NCBI RefSeq assembly: GCF_025699125.1
Contig: NZ_JAILWC010000004.1
Location: 1-63,373 of the forward strand
Origin: Nitrosopumilus sp.
GTDB taxonomy: Archaea > Thermoproteota > Nitrososphaeria > Nitrososphaerales > Nitrosopumilaceae
Direction of reading: 5' to 3'
Length of the DNA: 63,373 nt
Shown here: piece after piece, positions 35,572 to 44,606 of the stretch
Layout of the letters: each line of letters opens with the position of its first letter
Numbering within the stretch: the first letter of the stretch is position 1
Translations under genes and position numbers: made by a program
Notes under the pieces: model-generated
The model's database searches: none
Told to the model about the DNA's origin: nothing
The model's input: the letters and a program-made list of their open reading frames with translations, nothing else

Positions 35572-36864
35572 ATGAATTTACTTTCAATTGGAGGTTCTGA
35601 TCCTTCATCAGGGGCCGGAATTCAAAGTGATATTAAAACATTTTCTACACTTGATGTTCATGGGTTGACAGTTATTACAGCTATTACGAGCCAGAACACT
35701 TCAAGTTTTGGTAGCGTAGAACCAGTATCACAAAAAATTTTAAAAAATCAAATAGAGTCAATAATGTCAGATTTTAAAATTGATGGGATAAAAATTGGGA
35801 TGGTATATAATTCACAGATTATTGAAATTCTAAGCAATCAATTACAGAAATTAAAAATTCCAATTGTAGTAGACCCTGTAATCAAATCAACAACAGGCGG
35901 AGCATTGATAGAAAAATCAGCAATGATAGATTTTCAAAAATATATCATTCCTCTTGCAACAGTAATTACGCCAAACAGATTCGAAGCTGAAATTTTATCA
36001 AAAATAAAAATAAATTCAAAAAAATCACTTAGATTGGCAGCAAAAAAAATTCAAAAAATGGGAGCAAAAAATGTGGTCATCACAGGAATAGAAATTGGGA
36101 GTAAAGGAATATCAGATTTTATTTTTGAGAAAAATAAAGAGTGTTTTATTTCAGGAGATAAAATTAACTTGCCAAATCACGGTAGCGGTTGCAATTATTC
36201 AGCAGCAGTTATTTTTGCTCTAGCAAAAAACAAGACAATTAAAGAATCATTAAGATTTGCACAACAATTTACTCAGAATTCAATTAAAAATGCAAGGAAA
36301 ATAGGAAAAGGAATAGCCGTAACAGACGTTCAAGATTATATCAGTAAGGATTTATCAGATGCAATAGAAAAATTTGTTCATATTAAAAATATTTACAAAA
36401 ATATTCCTGAATGTCAAATAAATTTTGTATATTCCAAACAAAAACCAAAATCGCCAAAAGATGTACTAGGTATTTCAGGGAGAATAGTCAAATCAGGAAA
36501 AGAAGCAGTTGTTGCAGGCGAATTGACTTACGGTGGTTCAAAGCATGTAGCAACAGCATTGTTAATTATGAATAAAAAATATCCAAAAATTCACTCGGCA
36601 ATTAATCTAAAATATCAAGATAAAACAATTTTAAAAATAAAAAAATCAAAACTATTTGTTTCAAGTTATGATAGAACAGAAGAACCAAAGAATGTGAAAA
36701 ATAGGGGCTCTACAATTGAATGGGGAATAAAAAAAGCAGTCAAAGATTCAACTAAAATGCCAGATGTGATTTATCATAAAGGGGATTTTGGAAAGGAACC
36801 AATGATTATAGTATTTGGAGAAACCCCAGAAAATGTTTTGAAAAAAATTTTAAAAATAATTTGA
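35572..36864 (+). CDS. thiDN: Bifunctional HMP/HMP-P kinase and thiamine-phosphate synthase (ThiD-ThiN)
   Basis: 430 residues. Residues 1 to about 250 are ThiD, a ribokinase-like kinase (GGSDPSSGAGIQSDIKTFS, then DPVIKSTTGG, and the GSGC anion hole in NHGSGCNYSAAV). Residues about 265-430 are ThiN, the archaeal thiamine phosphate synthase that replaces ThiE (GGSKHVATALLIM and WGIKKAVKDSTKMPDVIYHK). Together with ThiC nearby it gives the pyrimidine branch and coupling step. Confidence 0.92.
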   Translation: MNLLSIGGSDPSSGAGIQSDIKTFSTLDVHGLTVITAITSQNTSSFGSVEPVSQKILKNQIESIMSDFKIDGIKIGMVYNSQIIEILSNQLQKLKIPIVVDPVIKSTTGGALIEKSAMIDFQKYIIPLATVITPNRFEAEILSKIKINSKKSLRLAAKKIQKMGAKNVVITGIEIGSKGISDFIFEKNKECFISGDKINLPNHGSGCNYSAAVIFALAKNKTIKESLRFAQQFTQNSIKNARKIGKGIAVTDVQDYISKDLSDAIEKFVHIKNIYKNIPECQINFVYSKQKPKSPKDVLGISGRIVKSGKEAVVAGELTYGGSKHVATALLIMNKKYPKIHSAINLKYQDKTILKIKKSKLFVSSYDRTEEPKNVKNRGSTIEWGIKKAVKDSTKMPDVIYHKGDFGKEPMIIVFGETPENVLKKILKII

Positions 36865-36917
36865 GTACGGACAAAGTTCATCCTTGAACATAAATAGTCA
36901 ATTCTCAAATAGAATTT

Positions 36918-37619
36918 GTGAAAGCAGTGATTCTTGCAGGAGGGTTAGGTACAAGACTCCAACCATATACAACATTCCTTCCAAAGCCAATGCTGCCTTT
37001 AGGGGAAAAACCAATCTTAGAGCACCTGGTTGATTGGACAAGAAAAAATGGCGTGAAATCAGTTGTGCTATGTGTAAGCTATCTGAGAAAAACAATTGAA
37101 GATTATTTTGAAGATGGTAAAAGATTTGGGGTGAATATAGAATATGCCATTTCAGATAAACCACTTGCTACAGCAGGTCAATTGAAAACTGCAGAAGAAT
37201 TCATTGATGACACATTTGTTTGCATATATGGAGATTCAATTTTTAATTTCAGTCTTAGAAATATGATAAAACAGCACCAAAAGAAAAAATCATTTGTTAC
37301 AATGAGTCTCAACGAATACAAGACTAACTTGCCATATGGAGTAATTGAGACTACAAAGAGTGGAAAGGTACTGAGCTGGAATGAAAAACCCGAGATCAAG
37401 GCCAATGTAAATATGGGATGCTACGTCATGGAACCGGAAATTTTAAAGTGTATACCAAAAAACAAACCATTTGGAATGGATGATGTAATAAAAAAAGCCA
37501 TAGATAGAAAAAAATTAGTAAATAGTTTTCTTACAAAGAACGGTTTTACAGATATTGGAAACAAAACATCATACAAAAAAGCATATCAAGAGTATATTCA
37601 AAAATTAGGTAAGATCTGA
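36918..37619 (+). CDS. Sugar-1-phosphate nucleotidyltransferase
   Basis: 233 residues from GTG 36918. VILAGGLGTRLQPYTTFLPK is the nucleotide-binding signature and EHLVDWTRKNG the next conserved block. It transfers NMP to a sugar phosphate; by family it is close to GlmU-, RmlA- or mannose-1-phosphate guanylyltransferase-like proteins, and lacks the C-terminal hexapeptide repeats of GlmU. The following GNA1-like acetyltransferase, eight bases downstream, makes UDP-GlcNAc synthesis the best guess. Confidence 0.9.
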   Translation: MKAVILAGGLGTRLQPYTTFLPKPMLPLGEKPILEHLVDWTRKNGVKSVVLCVSYLRKTIEDYFEDGKRFGVNIEYAISDKPLATAGQLKTAEEFIDDTFVCIYGDSIFNFSLRNMIKQHQKKKSFVTMSLNEYKTNLPYGVIETTKSGKVLSWNEKPEIKANVNMGCYVMEPEILKCIPKNKPFGMDDVIKKAIDRKKLVNSFLTKNGFTDIGNKTSYKKAYQEYIQKLGKI

Positions 37620-37627
37620 AAATAAAA

Positions 37628-38065
37628 ATGAGTCAACCAATTATCAGAGAATTACGAAAAGAAGACATTCTAAATGGATTTCTAACAACACTAGATGCCT
37701 TGAGAAAGACAAGTGATATTAGAACAGATAAAGCAATGAAAATTTTTGAGAAAATAAATTCCAACCCAGATCACATTATTGCAGTTGCAGAATTAGATGG
37801 AAAAATTGTTGGAACCACAACACTTCTAATAGAACAAAAATTTATTCATGATGGGGGAGTTGTAGGGCATATTGAAGATGTTGTAGTGAATAAAGACTAT
37901 CACGGACAAAAAATAGGAGAGAAAATTATGAAATACATTCTAGAAATTGCAAAAAATAGAGGTTGCTACAAAACAATTTTGGACTGCACTGATGAAGTAA
38001 AACCATTTTATGAAAAACTGGGCTTCAAAAAGATTGCAAATGAATTAAGATTTGATCATGTTTAG
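37628..38065 (+). CDS. GNA1-like glucosamine-6-phosphate N-acetyltransferase
   Basis: 145 residues, GNAT fold. The block from FIHDGGVVGHIEDVVVNKDY to GCYKTILDCTDEVKPFYEKL is strikingly like eukaryotic GNA1, which acetylates glucosamine 6-phosphate with acetyl-CoA. The acetyl-CoA loop is HGQKIGEK. Bacteria and many archaea use GlmU for acetylation instead, so this arrangement resembles the eukaryotic split pathway. Function is inferred from sequence and from the adjacent nucleotidyltransferase. Convergent with the next gene by four bases. Confidence 0.85.
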   Translation: MSQPIIRELRKEDILNGFLTTLDALRKTSDIRTDKAMKIFEKINSNPDHIIAVAELDGKIVGTTTLLIEQKFIHDGGVVGHIEDVVVNKDYHGQKIGEKIMKYILEIAKNRGCYKTILDCTDEVKPFYEKLGFKKIANELRFDHV

Positions 38066-38502
38066 AAATATTCTTTTTTGGGACGTAATTTTTTATGCTT
38101 GATCAAGTATGCACCAAATATGATTACAGGTGCAGATAACACCATAAACAATAATGGAATCAGTTTTACAGCATCTGTGAGATATTTTTCATCAATCGAA
38201 TCCAACATAGAATAAGATACAGTCATTCCGGCAAATAGAATTATTCCACCTGCAATGATCAATCCACCCACAGTTTTTGATCCATAATGCTTTGACATGA
38301 TAAATGCAACTGCAGCCAAGACACCAGCTGGGGCAACTCCAATTGAGACAAATTGAATGATTTTGGGATCAGGTTGAAATGTTATTGAAAATTCTATTTC
38401 TTCTGGAACATTAGTCATAAAATGGTAAACAGAAATCATTTCACCTGCAAACATTGCAAACAATGCAACACTAGTTATTGCCAACCATTTTTCCAATCCC
38501 AT
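38062..38502 (-). CDS. Four-helix membrane protein
   Basis: 146 residues with helices at about 6-27, 49-70, 78-98 and 113-134, and a basic C-terminus. The loop between helices one and two (VPEEIEFSITFQPDPK) looks extracytoplasmic. No family recognised. It lies between sugar-nucleotide genes. Confidence 0.68.
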   Translation of the reverse strand: MGLEKWLAITSVALFAMFAGEMISVYHFMTNVPEEIEFSITFQPDPKIIQFVSIGVAPAGVLAAVAFIMSKHYGSKTVGGLIIAGGIILFAGMTVSYSMLDSIDEKYLTDAVKLIPLLFMVLSAPVIIFGAYLIKHKKLRPKKEYF

Positions 38503-38544
38503 AGTTCTAGATCATTTTTTGTTAATAATAAACCATTCAGAAAA

Positions 38545-39618
38545 TTATACAATACCAACTAAGTTAGCCAATTCTTTTCTGCAAGATGCTCCGAGTTTTT
38601 CAGCAGCTTGTTCTGGAGACACATCATTTAAGAAGATCCCATAGCCACGTTCTAATCCAGACCAAGATTTTGTGATTGGATAAACTTCAATATGCCAATG
38701 AATTTGTCTACTGTTTTTCTTTTCAGGGGAAAGATGAAAAACAAGATTATACGAGACATTTTTTACAGTTTTTGACAATCCACCTAATGTTGCACGTAAA
38801 ATCAAAGATAAATCGTTAATTTCTTTTTGAGTAATTTTTGAAAAACTAGTAGTATGTTTTTTTGGCGAAATCCAAAATTCATAAGGATATGAAGGAGACC
38901 AAGGACAAAATGCAATAAAACCTTCTGTTTGAAGAACCTGTCTTGGACCACTGATTTCCTCATTTACTGTCTGACACACTGGACATACACCTTTTTCATT
39001 TAGAATTTTGTGTGACGCTTCAGCTTCGCTCTCAATTACTGGAGGTATTGTAGAAAATGTAATAAGGTTAAGATGAGGATGAGGGTTTGTACTTCCAGCC
39101 AAGTCACCATGATCAGCATAAATTGAAACATAGGTTACACCTTTTTGAGTATAAAGCCATCGCAATCTATCCTGAACTACAACTAAGACATTTGACCACT
39201 GTTCAGGATCAATTGTTGCAAATGTGTCTTTTTCTTTTGGAGACGCCACAACAATATAGTGATACCCATAAGCAGGTTCGCTATAGAAAGGTCTGTCACT
39301 GTAAGAATTTTCAGTATCAATTGAAACAATTGGGTTTTTGCTTTCAAATACTCTAATAGCCCAACCCTCAACATATTCATCTTCATTATCTTGAAGACGC
39401 TGCAGCATTCCATCTTTTGCAACAAGTGACAATACCGAAGGGTTGGTCATAGATTCATTGCCTGGAGCAAATGGAGACTTTTTTGGATCAACAATTTTAT
39501 CATCTTTTTTTGTTACAATCATGAAACGCTCAGAAACGTAATCTTTACGCATATCCCCCATATGTGTAACTGAAAGTAAATGTCTGTTAAAACGTTTGCT
39601 AAGAGAAGACATTATCAA
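38545..39618 (-). CDS. galT: Galactose-1-phosphate uridylyltransferase-like protein
   Basis: 357 residues, HIT-superfamily GalT. The nucleotidylated His lies in GSTNPHPHLNLITFS. Bacterial GalT has HPHGQ there, so Gly-Gln is Leu-Asn in this protein, and the Gln that marks transferases is absent. CPVC and the late histidines fit the family metal sites. It ends with QIHWHIEVYP. The family fold is certain, but it could act as a nucleotidyl phosphorylase or use another sugar phosphate. Neighbouring genes concern sugar nucleotides. Confidence 0.83.
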   Translation of the reverse strand: MIMSSLSKRFNRHLLSVTHMGDMRKDYVSERFMIVTKKDDKIVDPKKSPFAPGNESMTNPSVLSLVAKDGMLQRLQDNEDEYVEGWAIRVFESKNPIVSIDTENSYSDRPFYSEPAYGYHYIVVASPKEKDTFATIDPEQWSNVLVVVQDRLRWLYTQKGVTYVSIYADHGDLAGSTNPHPHLNLITFSTIPPVIESEAEASHKILNEKGVCPVCQTVNEEISGPRQVLQTEGFIAFCPWSPSYPYEFWISPKKHTTSFSKITQKEINDLSLILRATLGGLSKTVKNVSYNLVFHLSPEKKNSRQIHWHIEVYPITKSWSGLERGYGIFLNDVSPEQAAEKLGASCRKELANLVGIV

Positions 39619-39782
39619 ATTAAAAAGTCGTGTTGTATCATTTGTGATAAAAATTAAAAAATAATAAAAATATTAAATTGAAAAATCAAAAATGGAAAAT
39701 AATTTTATTTTAAATTTTTGATCGCATTTTTTGTTGCAAGCTTTAAAGGAGAGCACCTGATGTTGCTAAAACAGGGAATATT

Positions 39783-41069
39783 ATGGATAATTCAGATATT
39801 CACATGATTTACGTTTTATTAGATGGTGTTGGAGACCTTCCACATCCAGATTTGCAAGGAAAAACACCATTGGAGGCTGCAAATACCCCAATCTTGGATA
39901 AAATTGCAAGAAACGGATGCATAGGAGAAGTGATTTCAGTTGGAAAAGGAATTGCGCCAGAATCAGATATTGCCGTTTTCAATATGTTAGGATACAAATT
40001 CAATCATGCAGAATATGCAGGTAGAGGAGTAATTGAAGCAATTGGAATTGGAATTGATTTCAAAAACGGAGATTTAGCATTAAGAGGAAATTATTCAACG
40101 CTAAATGATGAACAAGTAATCATAGATAGAAGGGCAGGAAGGAATATTGAAAAAGAAGATGCAGAAGGAATTGCAAAAGAGATTGAAGAAAAAATAAAAT
40201 TTTCAAGTCCAGGCATATCTGTCGTAGTATCACCTACAATCGGTCATAGAGTTACAGTTAGAATCAGAGCAAACTCTCGAAAACTTTCTTCTAAAATTAC
40301 TAATACAGACCCAGCGTATAGCAATATTGGAGGAATGGGTGTTGCAAAGGCTGTAGGAGATTTTCTAAAAATTGAAAAATGTTTGCCATTAGAAGATGAT
40401 GAAGATTCAAAATTCACAGCAAATATTGTTAATGAATTTTCAGAGCAATCAATTAGAATTATGAAAGAGAGTCAGATTAATAAAAAAAGGAAAGAACTGG
40501 GAAAGAAACAGCTTAGTTGTATTTTACTAAGAGATGCAGGAAACAAATATCCAGATGTTACTCCAATTAACGAAAAATATTCTATGCAATTTTCATGTAT
40601 TGTAGATATGCCAGTGGAGCTTGGAATATCAGATGTTTTAAAGATGAAAGCATTTGAAGCTGGAGGATTAACAGATTATGAAGAAAAAGCTAGAGTTGCA
40701 GCAAAAGCCATGGAGACACAAAATTCAATTTATGTTCATCTCAAAGGACCAGATGAATTTGGTCATGACGGAGATGCAATAGGCAAGATGAAAAATATTG
40801 AAGAGATTGATCAGAGATTTTTCAAAACGCTTGTTGAAAATATTGATTCAAACAAAGTTGCAATCATTATATCTGCTGATCATTCCACACCTTGTATTAA
40901 CAAAGGCCACAGTGATGATCCTGTACCAGTTTTAGTTTCAGCCGACTTTATTCAAAATGACGGAACCACTAGAATGACTGAAGACCAAGCAAAAAAAGGC
41001 AGTATAGGTCTGCTTCAAGGTGCAGAAGTAGTTACAAAATCTCTGGAATTAATTAAATCTCAAACCTAG
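39783..41069 (+). CDS. apgM: 2,3-bisphosphoglycerate-independent phosphoglycerate mutase, archaeal
   Basis: 428 residues. Interconverts 3- and 2-phosphoglycerate; metal-dependent alkaline phosphatase superfamily. YVLLDGVGDLPHPDLQGKTP is the N-terminal metal site, VVSPTIGHRVTVR a conserved strand and IIISADHSTPCINKGHSDDP the C-terminal metal site. An element CTTTAAAG near 39741-39748 fits a promoter. Convergent with the DUF309 gene, overlapping by 17 bases. Confidence 0.94.
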   Translation: MDNSDIHMIYVLLDGVGDLPHPDLQGKTPLEAANTPILDKIARNGCIGEVISVGKGIAPESDIAVFNMLGYKFNHAEYAGRGVIEAIGIGIDFKNGDLALRGNYSTLNDEQVIIDRRAGRNIEKEDAEGIAKEIEEKIKFSSPGISVVVSPTIGHRVTVRIRANSRKLSSKITNTDPAYSNIGGMGVAKAVGDFLKIEKCLPLEDDEDSKFTANIVNEFSEQSIRIMKESQINKKRKELGKKQLSCILLRDAGNKYPDVTPINEKYSMQFSCIVDMPVELGISDVLKMKAFEAGGLTDYEEKARVAAKAMETQNSIYVHLKGPDEFGHDGDAIGKMKNIEEIDQRFFKTLVENIDSNKVAIIISADHSTPCINKGHSDDPVPVLVSADFIQNDGTTRMTEDQAKKGSIGLLQGAEVVTKSLELIKSQT

Positions 41070-41661
41070 TTAATTTTTTTGCTTGTTGCATTTCAACTGC
41101 TTTCTTTCTTATTCTATCAACATCAATGGAATGATACATTGAGGGTGAAGAACCTAGTTTTTCTAATGCTCTGCTTAACATGCCAATTCCAATGCTTTCT
41201 TCATTTTCTTGCTCATGAGCAAATGCAACTGCAACCAAGATAATTCCTTGTACTAGTTCCTTTTCTCGTCCGTAACATTGATTCCAAACTCCTTCAAATG
41301 CTTCATGGCATTCCCAAAATCTTTCATTATTAAAGAAAAATATCCCATCCTCAATACCCTTCTCTTTTTCAATGTGTTCTTCAAAAACATGTCTTACATT
41401 ATCAATCTCCCCAATTAGAGATAATTTATCAACCAGTACATCCAGATCTTCTTTTTCAGCAGCTACGTCAAATTCAATAAATTTAGTGGCAACTCTAGCT
41501 AGTCGCACTGAGACATTTTTCATGTCAGACACAAGATCTCTTGCTTTATGAGCAAGTTCTCTACAATCTTGAGGCAAATATTTCTCATTTTTAAAATGAA
41601 GTAGATAACGTTCCACAAGAGACTTTTGAAGGAATTTCTTAAATTTCTTCTGGAATTCCAA
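41053..41661 (-). CDS. DUF309 domain protein
   Basis: 202 residues. The C-terminal half has the DUF309 signature: FFNNERFWECHEAFEGVW then ELVQGIILVAVAFAHEQE. The conserved His and Glu residues suggest a metal or phosphate binding site, but the biochemical role is unknown. The N-terminal ~95 residues are helical and lack a known domain. Divergent from rps24e with a short shared promoter region. Confidence 0.85.
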   Translation of the reverse strand: MEFQKKFKKFLQKSLVERYLLHFKNEKYLPQDCRELAHKARDLVSDMKNVSVRLARVATKFIEFDVAAEKEDLDVLVDKLSLIGEIDNVRHVFEEHIEKEKGIEDGIFFFNNERFWECHEAFEGVWNQCYGREKELVQGIILVAVAFAHEQENEESIGIGMLSRALEKLGSSPSMYHSIDVDRIRKKAVEMQQAKKLTRFEI

Positions 41662-41667
41662 TCAAGG

Positions 41668-41675
41668 TTTATATG
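41668..41675 (+). promoter_or_regulatory. TATA box of rps24e
   Basis: TTTATATG stands with its centre about 27 bases before the ATG at 41700, so the transcript should start at or within a few bases of the start codon (leaderless). Confidence 0.5.
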
Positions 41676-41699
41676 AAATATCTGAAGGATTTTTGATAC

Positions 41700-42065
41700 A
41701 TGTCCATCATCGAGACAATCACAGATGTAGATAATACCTTCCTATCAAGAAGGGAGCTTACCTGTAATTTTGCAGGATTGGGTGGAAAACTCAAAAGTCT
41801 AGAAGCAGTAGACATGATTTCAAAAGAATTCAAGTTAGATGGCAAGGTTGTAATTCCAATGAGGTTAAAAACTCATGTAGGAAAATCTCATGTTACAGGA
41901 ACATTCTATGTTTATGATGATGAAGGATTGGCAAAGAAGCATGTTAATCCAACAATTTTCTCAAGACTAGAAAAAATTAAAGCTAAATTGGCAGAGGCTC
42001 AAGCAGCAGAAACTCCTGCAGAAGAGGCGCCAACTGAAGAAGTAAAAGAGGAGAAAGAGGAATAA
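41700..42065 (+). CDS. rps24e: Ribosomal protein S24e
   Basis: 121 residues. Small-subunit protein of archaea and eukaryotes. [13 protein letters not shown] and the [20 protein letters not shown] core are diagnostic. The C-terminus carries an acidic Glu/Ala-rich extension ([12 protein letters not shown]) beyond the usual archaeal length, common in thaumarchaeal ribosomal proteins. TAATG overlap couples it to rps27ae. Confidence 0.95.
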   Translation: MSIIETITDVDNTFLSRRELTCNFAGLGGKLKSLEAVDMISKEFKLDGKVVIPMRLKTHVGKSHVTGTFYVYDDEGLAKKHVNPTIFSRLEKIKAKLAEAQAAETPAEEAPTEEVKEEKEE

Positions 42066-42250
42066 TGCCAGTAGAACAAAAAGGCAAGAAAGGTTCCAGT
42101 CCAAATGTTTACAAATATTTTAAAGTGGATGGAGACAAGGTAACAAGAATCAGAAAAATCTGTTCAAGATGTGGAAAAGGTGTTTTCATGTCAGAGCATA
42201 AAAACAGGCATACTTGTGGAAAGTGCGGATTGACAGAATTCAATCAGTAA
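42065..42250 (+). CDS. rps27ae: Ribosomal protein S27ae
   Basis: 61 residues. Zinc-binding small-subunit protein; in eukaryotes it is fused to ubiquitin, here it stands alone. The zinc site is [10 protein letters not shown] and CGKCG. The ATG shares its A with the rps24e stop. Confidence 0.93.
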   Translation: MPVEQKGKKGSSPNVYKYFKVDGDKVTRIRKICSRCGKGVFMSEHKNRHTCGKCGLTEFNQ

Positions 42251-42277
42251 AAGGAATTATTTTTATCAATTATTCAA

Positions 42278-42985
42278 TTAGTATAATCGCTTTTTTGTAA
42301 TTTTAGAACTTTTTTCTTCCAGTTGTTCAATTTTTGAAATAAATTCAGGTGCAAGTTTTATTCTAGAAAGTGATTCGGCAGATAATTTCACATTATTTGC
42401 ATCCAACGAGATGTTAGATTTTGGAAGACTTTTGTCAGCCCAAAATTTCATCACTTTATCTTCCAACTTATAATCACGAAACCCGGATGGGAATTTTTTT
42501 GTGATATGATTTAATAAAGTACGATCTTTAAAGACAACTCTAGGTTCAAACAAACGAGTTTCATCACTATAAATATTTTCAAATAAATTCCCAGATATTT
42601 CATCAGAGAGTAATTCCATCTTTGAAATTTTTCTCATCAAGTCTAAAAAATGTAAAAACTCATGGGCCAGAATAGCATGGATAGTACCTTTAAGCCCATA
42701 AGCAATGAGAGGAGCAGAAATCTGAATTACCACTTGGAATTTCTCATCAAACATTATAGGAATTGTTCTGGCAAATAATATTCCAAATTCATATGAATTA
42801 GGATTAGGAGAAGACAAGACAAGAGATGGCTCTACATATGCAACAGGATATTTTATTCCCGACGCTTTTTCTATTCTATTTATACCTGAAACAACAATTG
42901 GAAAACGTTCGATTACAAGATCATACACATCATCTGGGATAATTCCTTTAGAATGTGCATCTTTGAAACGTATTAGTGGATCCAA
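42278..42985 (-). CDS. HExxH-motif protein, possible metalloprotease
   Basis: 235 residues, soluble. AILAHEFLHFLDLMRKIS in the middle gives a zincin-type HEFLH motif with a flanking hydrophobic helix. The upstream strand KFQVVIQISAPLIAYG could be a substrate-binding edge strand. The rest matches no family I know. A zinc-dependent peptidase is the best guess; some HExxH proteins are not enzymes. Confidence 0.6.
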   Translation of the reverse strand: MDPLIRFKDAHSKGIIPDDVYDLVIERFPIVVSGINRIEKASGIKYPVAYVEPSLVLSSPNPNSYEFGILFARTIPIMFDEKFQVVIQISAPLIAYGLKGTIHAILAHEFLHFLDLMRKISKMELLSDEISGNLFENIYSDETRLFEPRVVFKDRTLLNHITKKFPSGFRDYKLEDKVMKFWADKSLPKSNISLDANNVKLSAESLSRIKLAPEFISKIEQLEEKSSKITKKRLY

Positions 42986-43027
42986 TATTACTCCTTGACA
43001 ATTTTGAATGTAAAAGGGTTAATTTGT

Positions 43028-43126
43028 TTAGGATCTTGGCTTTCCAGATTTTGCTTTCTTCTTTTTACGGGTTTCAGCTCTTTGATCAGCATGTCTTTGA
43101 TGTTTACCCTTTTTTCTTAATGGCAT
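43028..43126 (-). CDS. Small basic protein, 32 aa
   Basis: ATG at 43126 (minus) to TAA 43028-43030. It begins MPLRKKGKHQRHADQRAETR and ends in Lys/Ser/Pro residues. About half the residues are basic, so RNA or DNA binding is likely. Too short for standard gene calls. It lies 41 bases from the end of the HExxH gene's 5' side. Confidence 0.55.
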   Translation of the reverse strand: MPLRKKGKHQRHADQRAETRKKKKAKSGKPRS

Positions 43127-43377
43127 GATGTTTTACAATATGGGAGCTAGTTAATTGTTATCATAGTATCATTAAACAATAAAAACTCATTAACTGATCA
43201 TATTTCTATCGATCTAGAATAAACTCAGCCCATAGTCGTGTCAACTCTCAAAACGTGTACCAATTCATACTTTTCTTCCCATAAATCTCAAATTTGGTAG
43301 TCGTGTAAAATCTTATAATCTGTATCGATTTCGTTAGTTAAACTAGTCCAAAGTTATCAAACTTAAAAAAATATAGG

Positions 43378-43574
43378 TTATCTAATTGCAACTCGTTTTT
43401 TGGTAACCTTTCGTGCAGGCCTATCAGGTTTTCCATTTTTTAGTTTTGGTTTATCTGTAAATATGATCACACATTTCTGTTGTCCTTTACGTCTAGCATC
43501 AATTCTTATCTTTTCATTTTTTTATAATTTCCTAATTTATCAGAAGCCATTTTACGGGATTTACTTAAAACCAT
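43378..43574 (-). pseudogene. Small basic protein gene broken by a one-base shift at an A7 tract
   Basis: ATG at 43574 opens MVLSKSRKMASDKLGNYKK but stops after 22 codons. One extra base in the seven-A tract near 43527 would join it to RIDARRKGQQKCVIIFTDKP and on to TAA 43378-43380. That gives 65 basic residues ending KKRVAIR. The 197-nt span is one short of a multiple of three. It may be a pseudogene, a homopolymer sequencing error, or a shift used in translation. The rest of 43127-43377 holds only weak partial repeats. Confidence 0.5.
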
Positions 43575-43672
43575 GTTAATTGAAAATTTACATTTGTAAT
43601 AAACAATTTTTTAAAATTCATTTGTGAGAATCTACATTCTTCTTTTAATCAAATCCAGAGATATTCTAATGA

Positions 43673-44488
43673 ATGGGATCTACAGATAAAATTTACGGGT
43701 ATTTAGCAGACATACAAAGTGCCAAAATAAAACCATTAATCACTAAAGCAATTACAGTTAAGCCTTCAGACATTATTTCAGGCGTAATAGATAAAATTTC
43801 AAAAAATGATTCATACGATGTTTTTCATTTTAATGGGAAATCTACACTTTCAACTAATACTAGATTATTACTTGATGCCAAAAATATCTCTAAAACGAGT
43901 ATAGAATCCCTCCTCTATTCTATTCCACATGTAGGTCCAAACGATACGATTCAAAAAGCAGCAAAGATTATTTCAGATTATAGAACTCGAGAAGCGCCAG
44001 TTGTAGAAAATAATAAAATCATAGGATCAATCACTGCAAAAAAAATCTTAGGATTGCTTTCAAAAAAAGGCAACAAATCGATTAAAGCCAAGATGATTTA
44101 CACTAAAAATCCCATAACAATATCTGCAGAAAAACCACTTAGCAATGCAAAGAAAATAATGACATCAAAAAGATTAGATCATCTTCCCGTCATTAAAAAT
44201 GGAAGGATAAATCAGGTTCTCACACCTGCACACATTATAGAATATCTCGCACCCCAAGAACGTCAAGGTAACAGGTCTGTAGGAATCAAAACTGCACATA
44301 AATTAGAATTTGAAATCGGAAATATAGGCAGTACACGAATTCCTCAATGCAGCCCTGATGATGATCTTGGAGTGATTCTAAGTTCTATGCTAAAAACGGA
44401 CACTTCTTGTTGTTTAGTAAAGACAGAGGAAACTCTTGAGGGAATAATTACGTTTAGAGATATTCTTGAATTGTTTTCAAAAGTATAA
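43673..44488 (+). CDS. Four-CBS-domain protein with degenerate first repeat
   Basis: 271 residues. Repeats two to four are clear: IPHVGPNDTIQKAAKIISDY, MIYTKNPITISAEKPLSNA and RIPQCSPDDDLGVILSS, with the last ending GIITFRD. The first (ITVKPSDIISGVIDKISKND) lacks the usual end motif. Only the second and fourth repeats keep a G-(S/I)-I-T segment, so ligand binding may be partial. Convergent with UspA. A fourth CBS protein in this window. Confidence 0.85.
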   Translation: MGSTDKIYGYLADIQSAKIKPLITKAITVKPSDIISGVIDKISKNDSYDVFHFNGKSTLSTNTRLLLDAKNISKTSIESLLYSIPHVGPNDTIQKAAKIISDYRTREAPVVENNKIIGSITAKKILGLLSKKGNKSIKAKMIYTKNPITISAEKPLSNAKKIMTSKRLDHLPVIKNGRINQVLTPAHIIEYLAPQERQGNRSVGIKTAHKLEFEIGNIGSTRIPQCSPDDDLGVILSSMLKTDTSCCLVKTEETLEGIITFRDILELFSKV

Positions 44489-44554
44489 TGTAAAAAGTAT
44501 ATTGAGAAAATTTCTATCGAAACAGATTTTTAAATTTTACAATAACTCAACTCG

Positions 44555-44570
44555 TTTTCAAATTTGAAAA
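44555..44570. terminator. Palindrome between convergent CBS and usp genes
   Basis: TTTTCAAATTTGAAAA is a perfect 16-bp palindrome. It lies 67 bases after the CBS stop and 37 bases from the usp stop. Position suggests a transcription end region serving both directions, though archaeal termination depends mostly on T runs. Confidence 0.3.
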
Positions 44571-44606
44571 TTAGAATAATCATAGAGAGATAAAAATACC
44601 ATTTTA

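Noticed and set aside
43233..43306. Repeated TAGTCGTGT with similar flanks (43233 and 43298)
   Set aside because: Only about 40 bases align imperfectly. No array, no gene boundary and no matching third copy; chance or a decayed element is enough.
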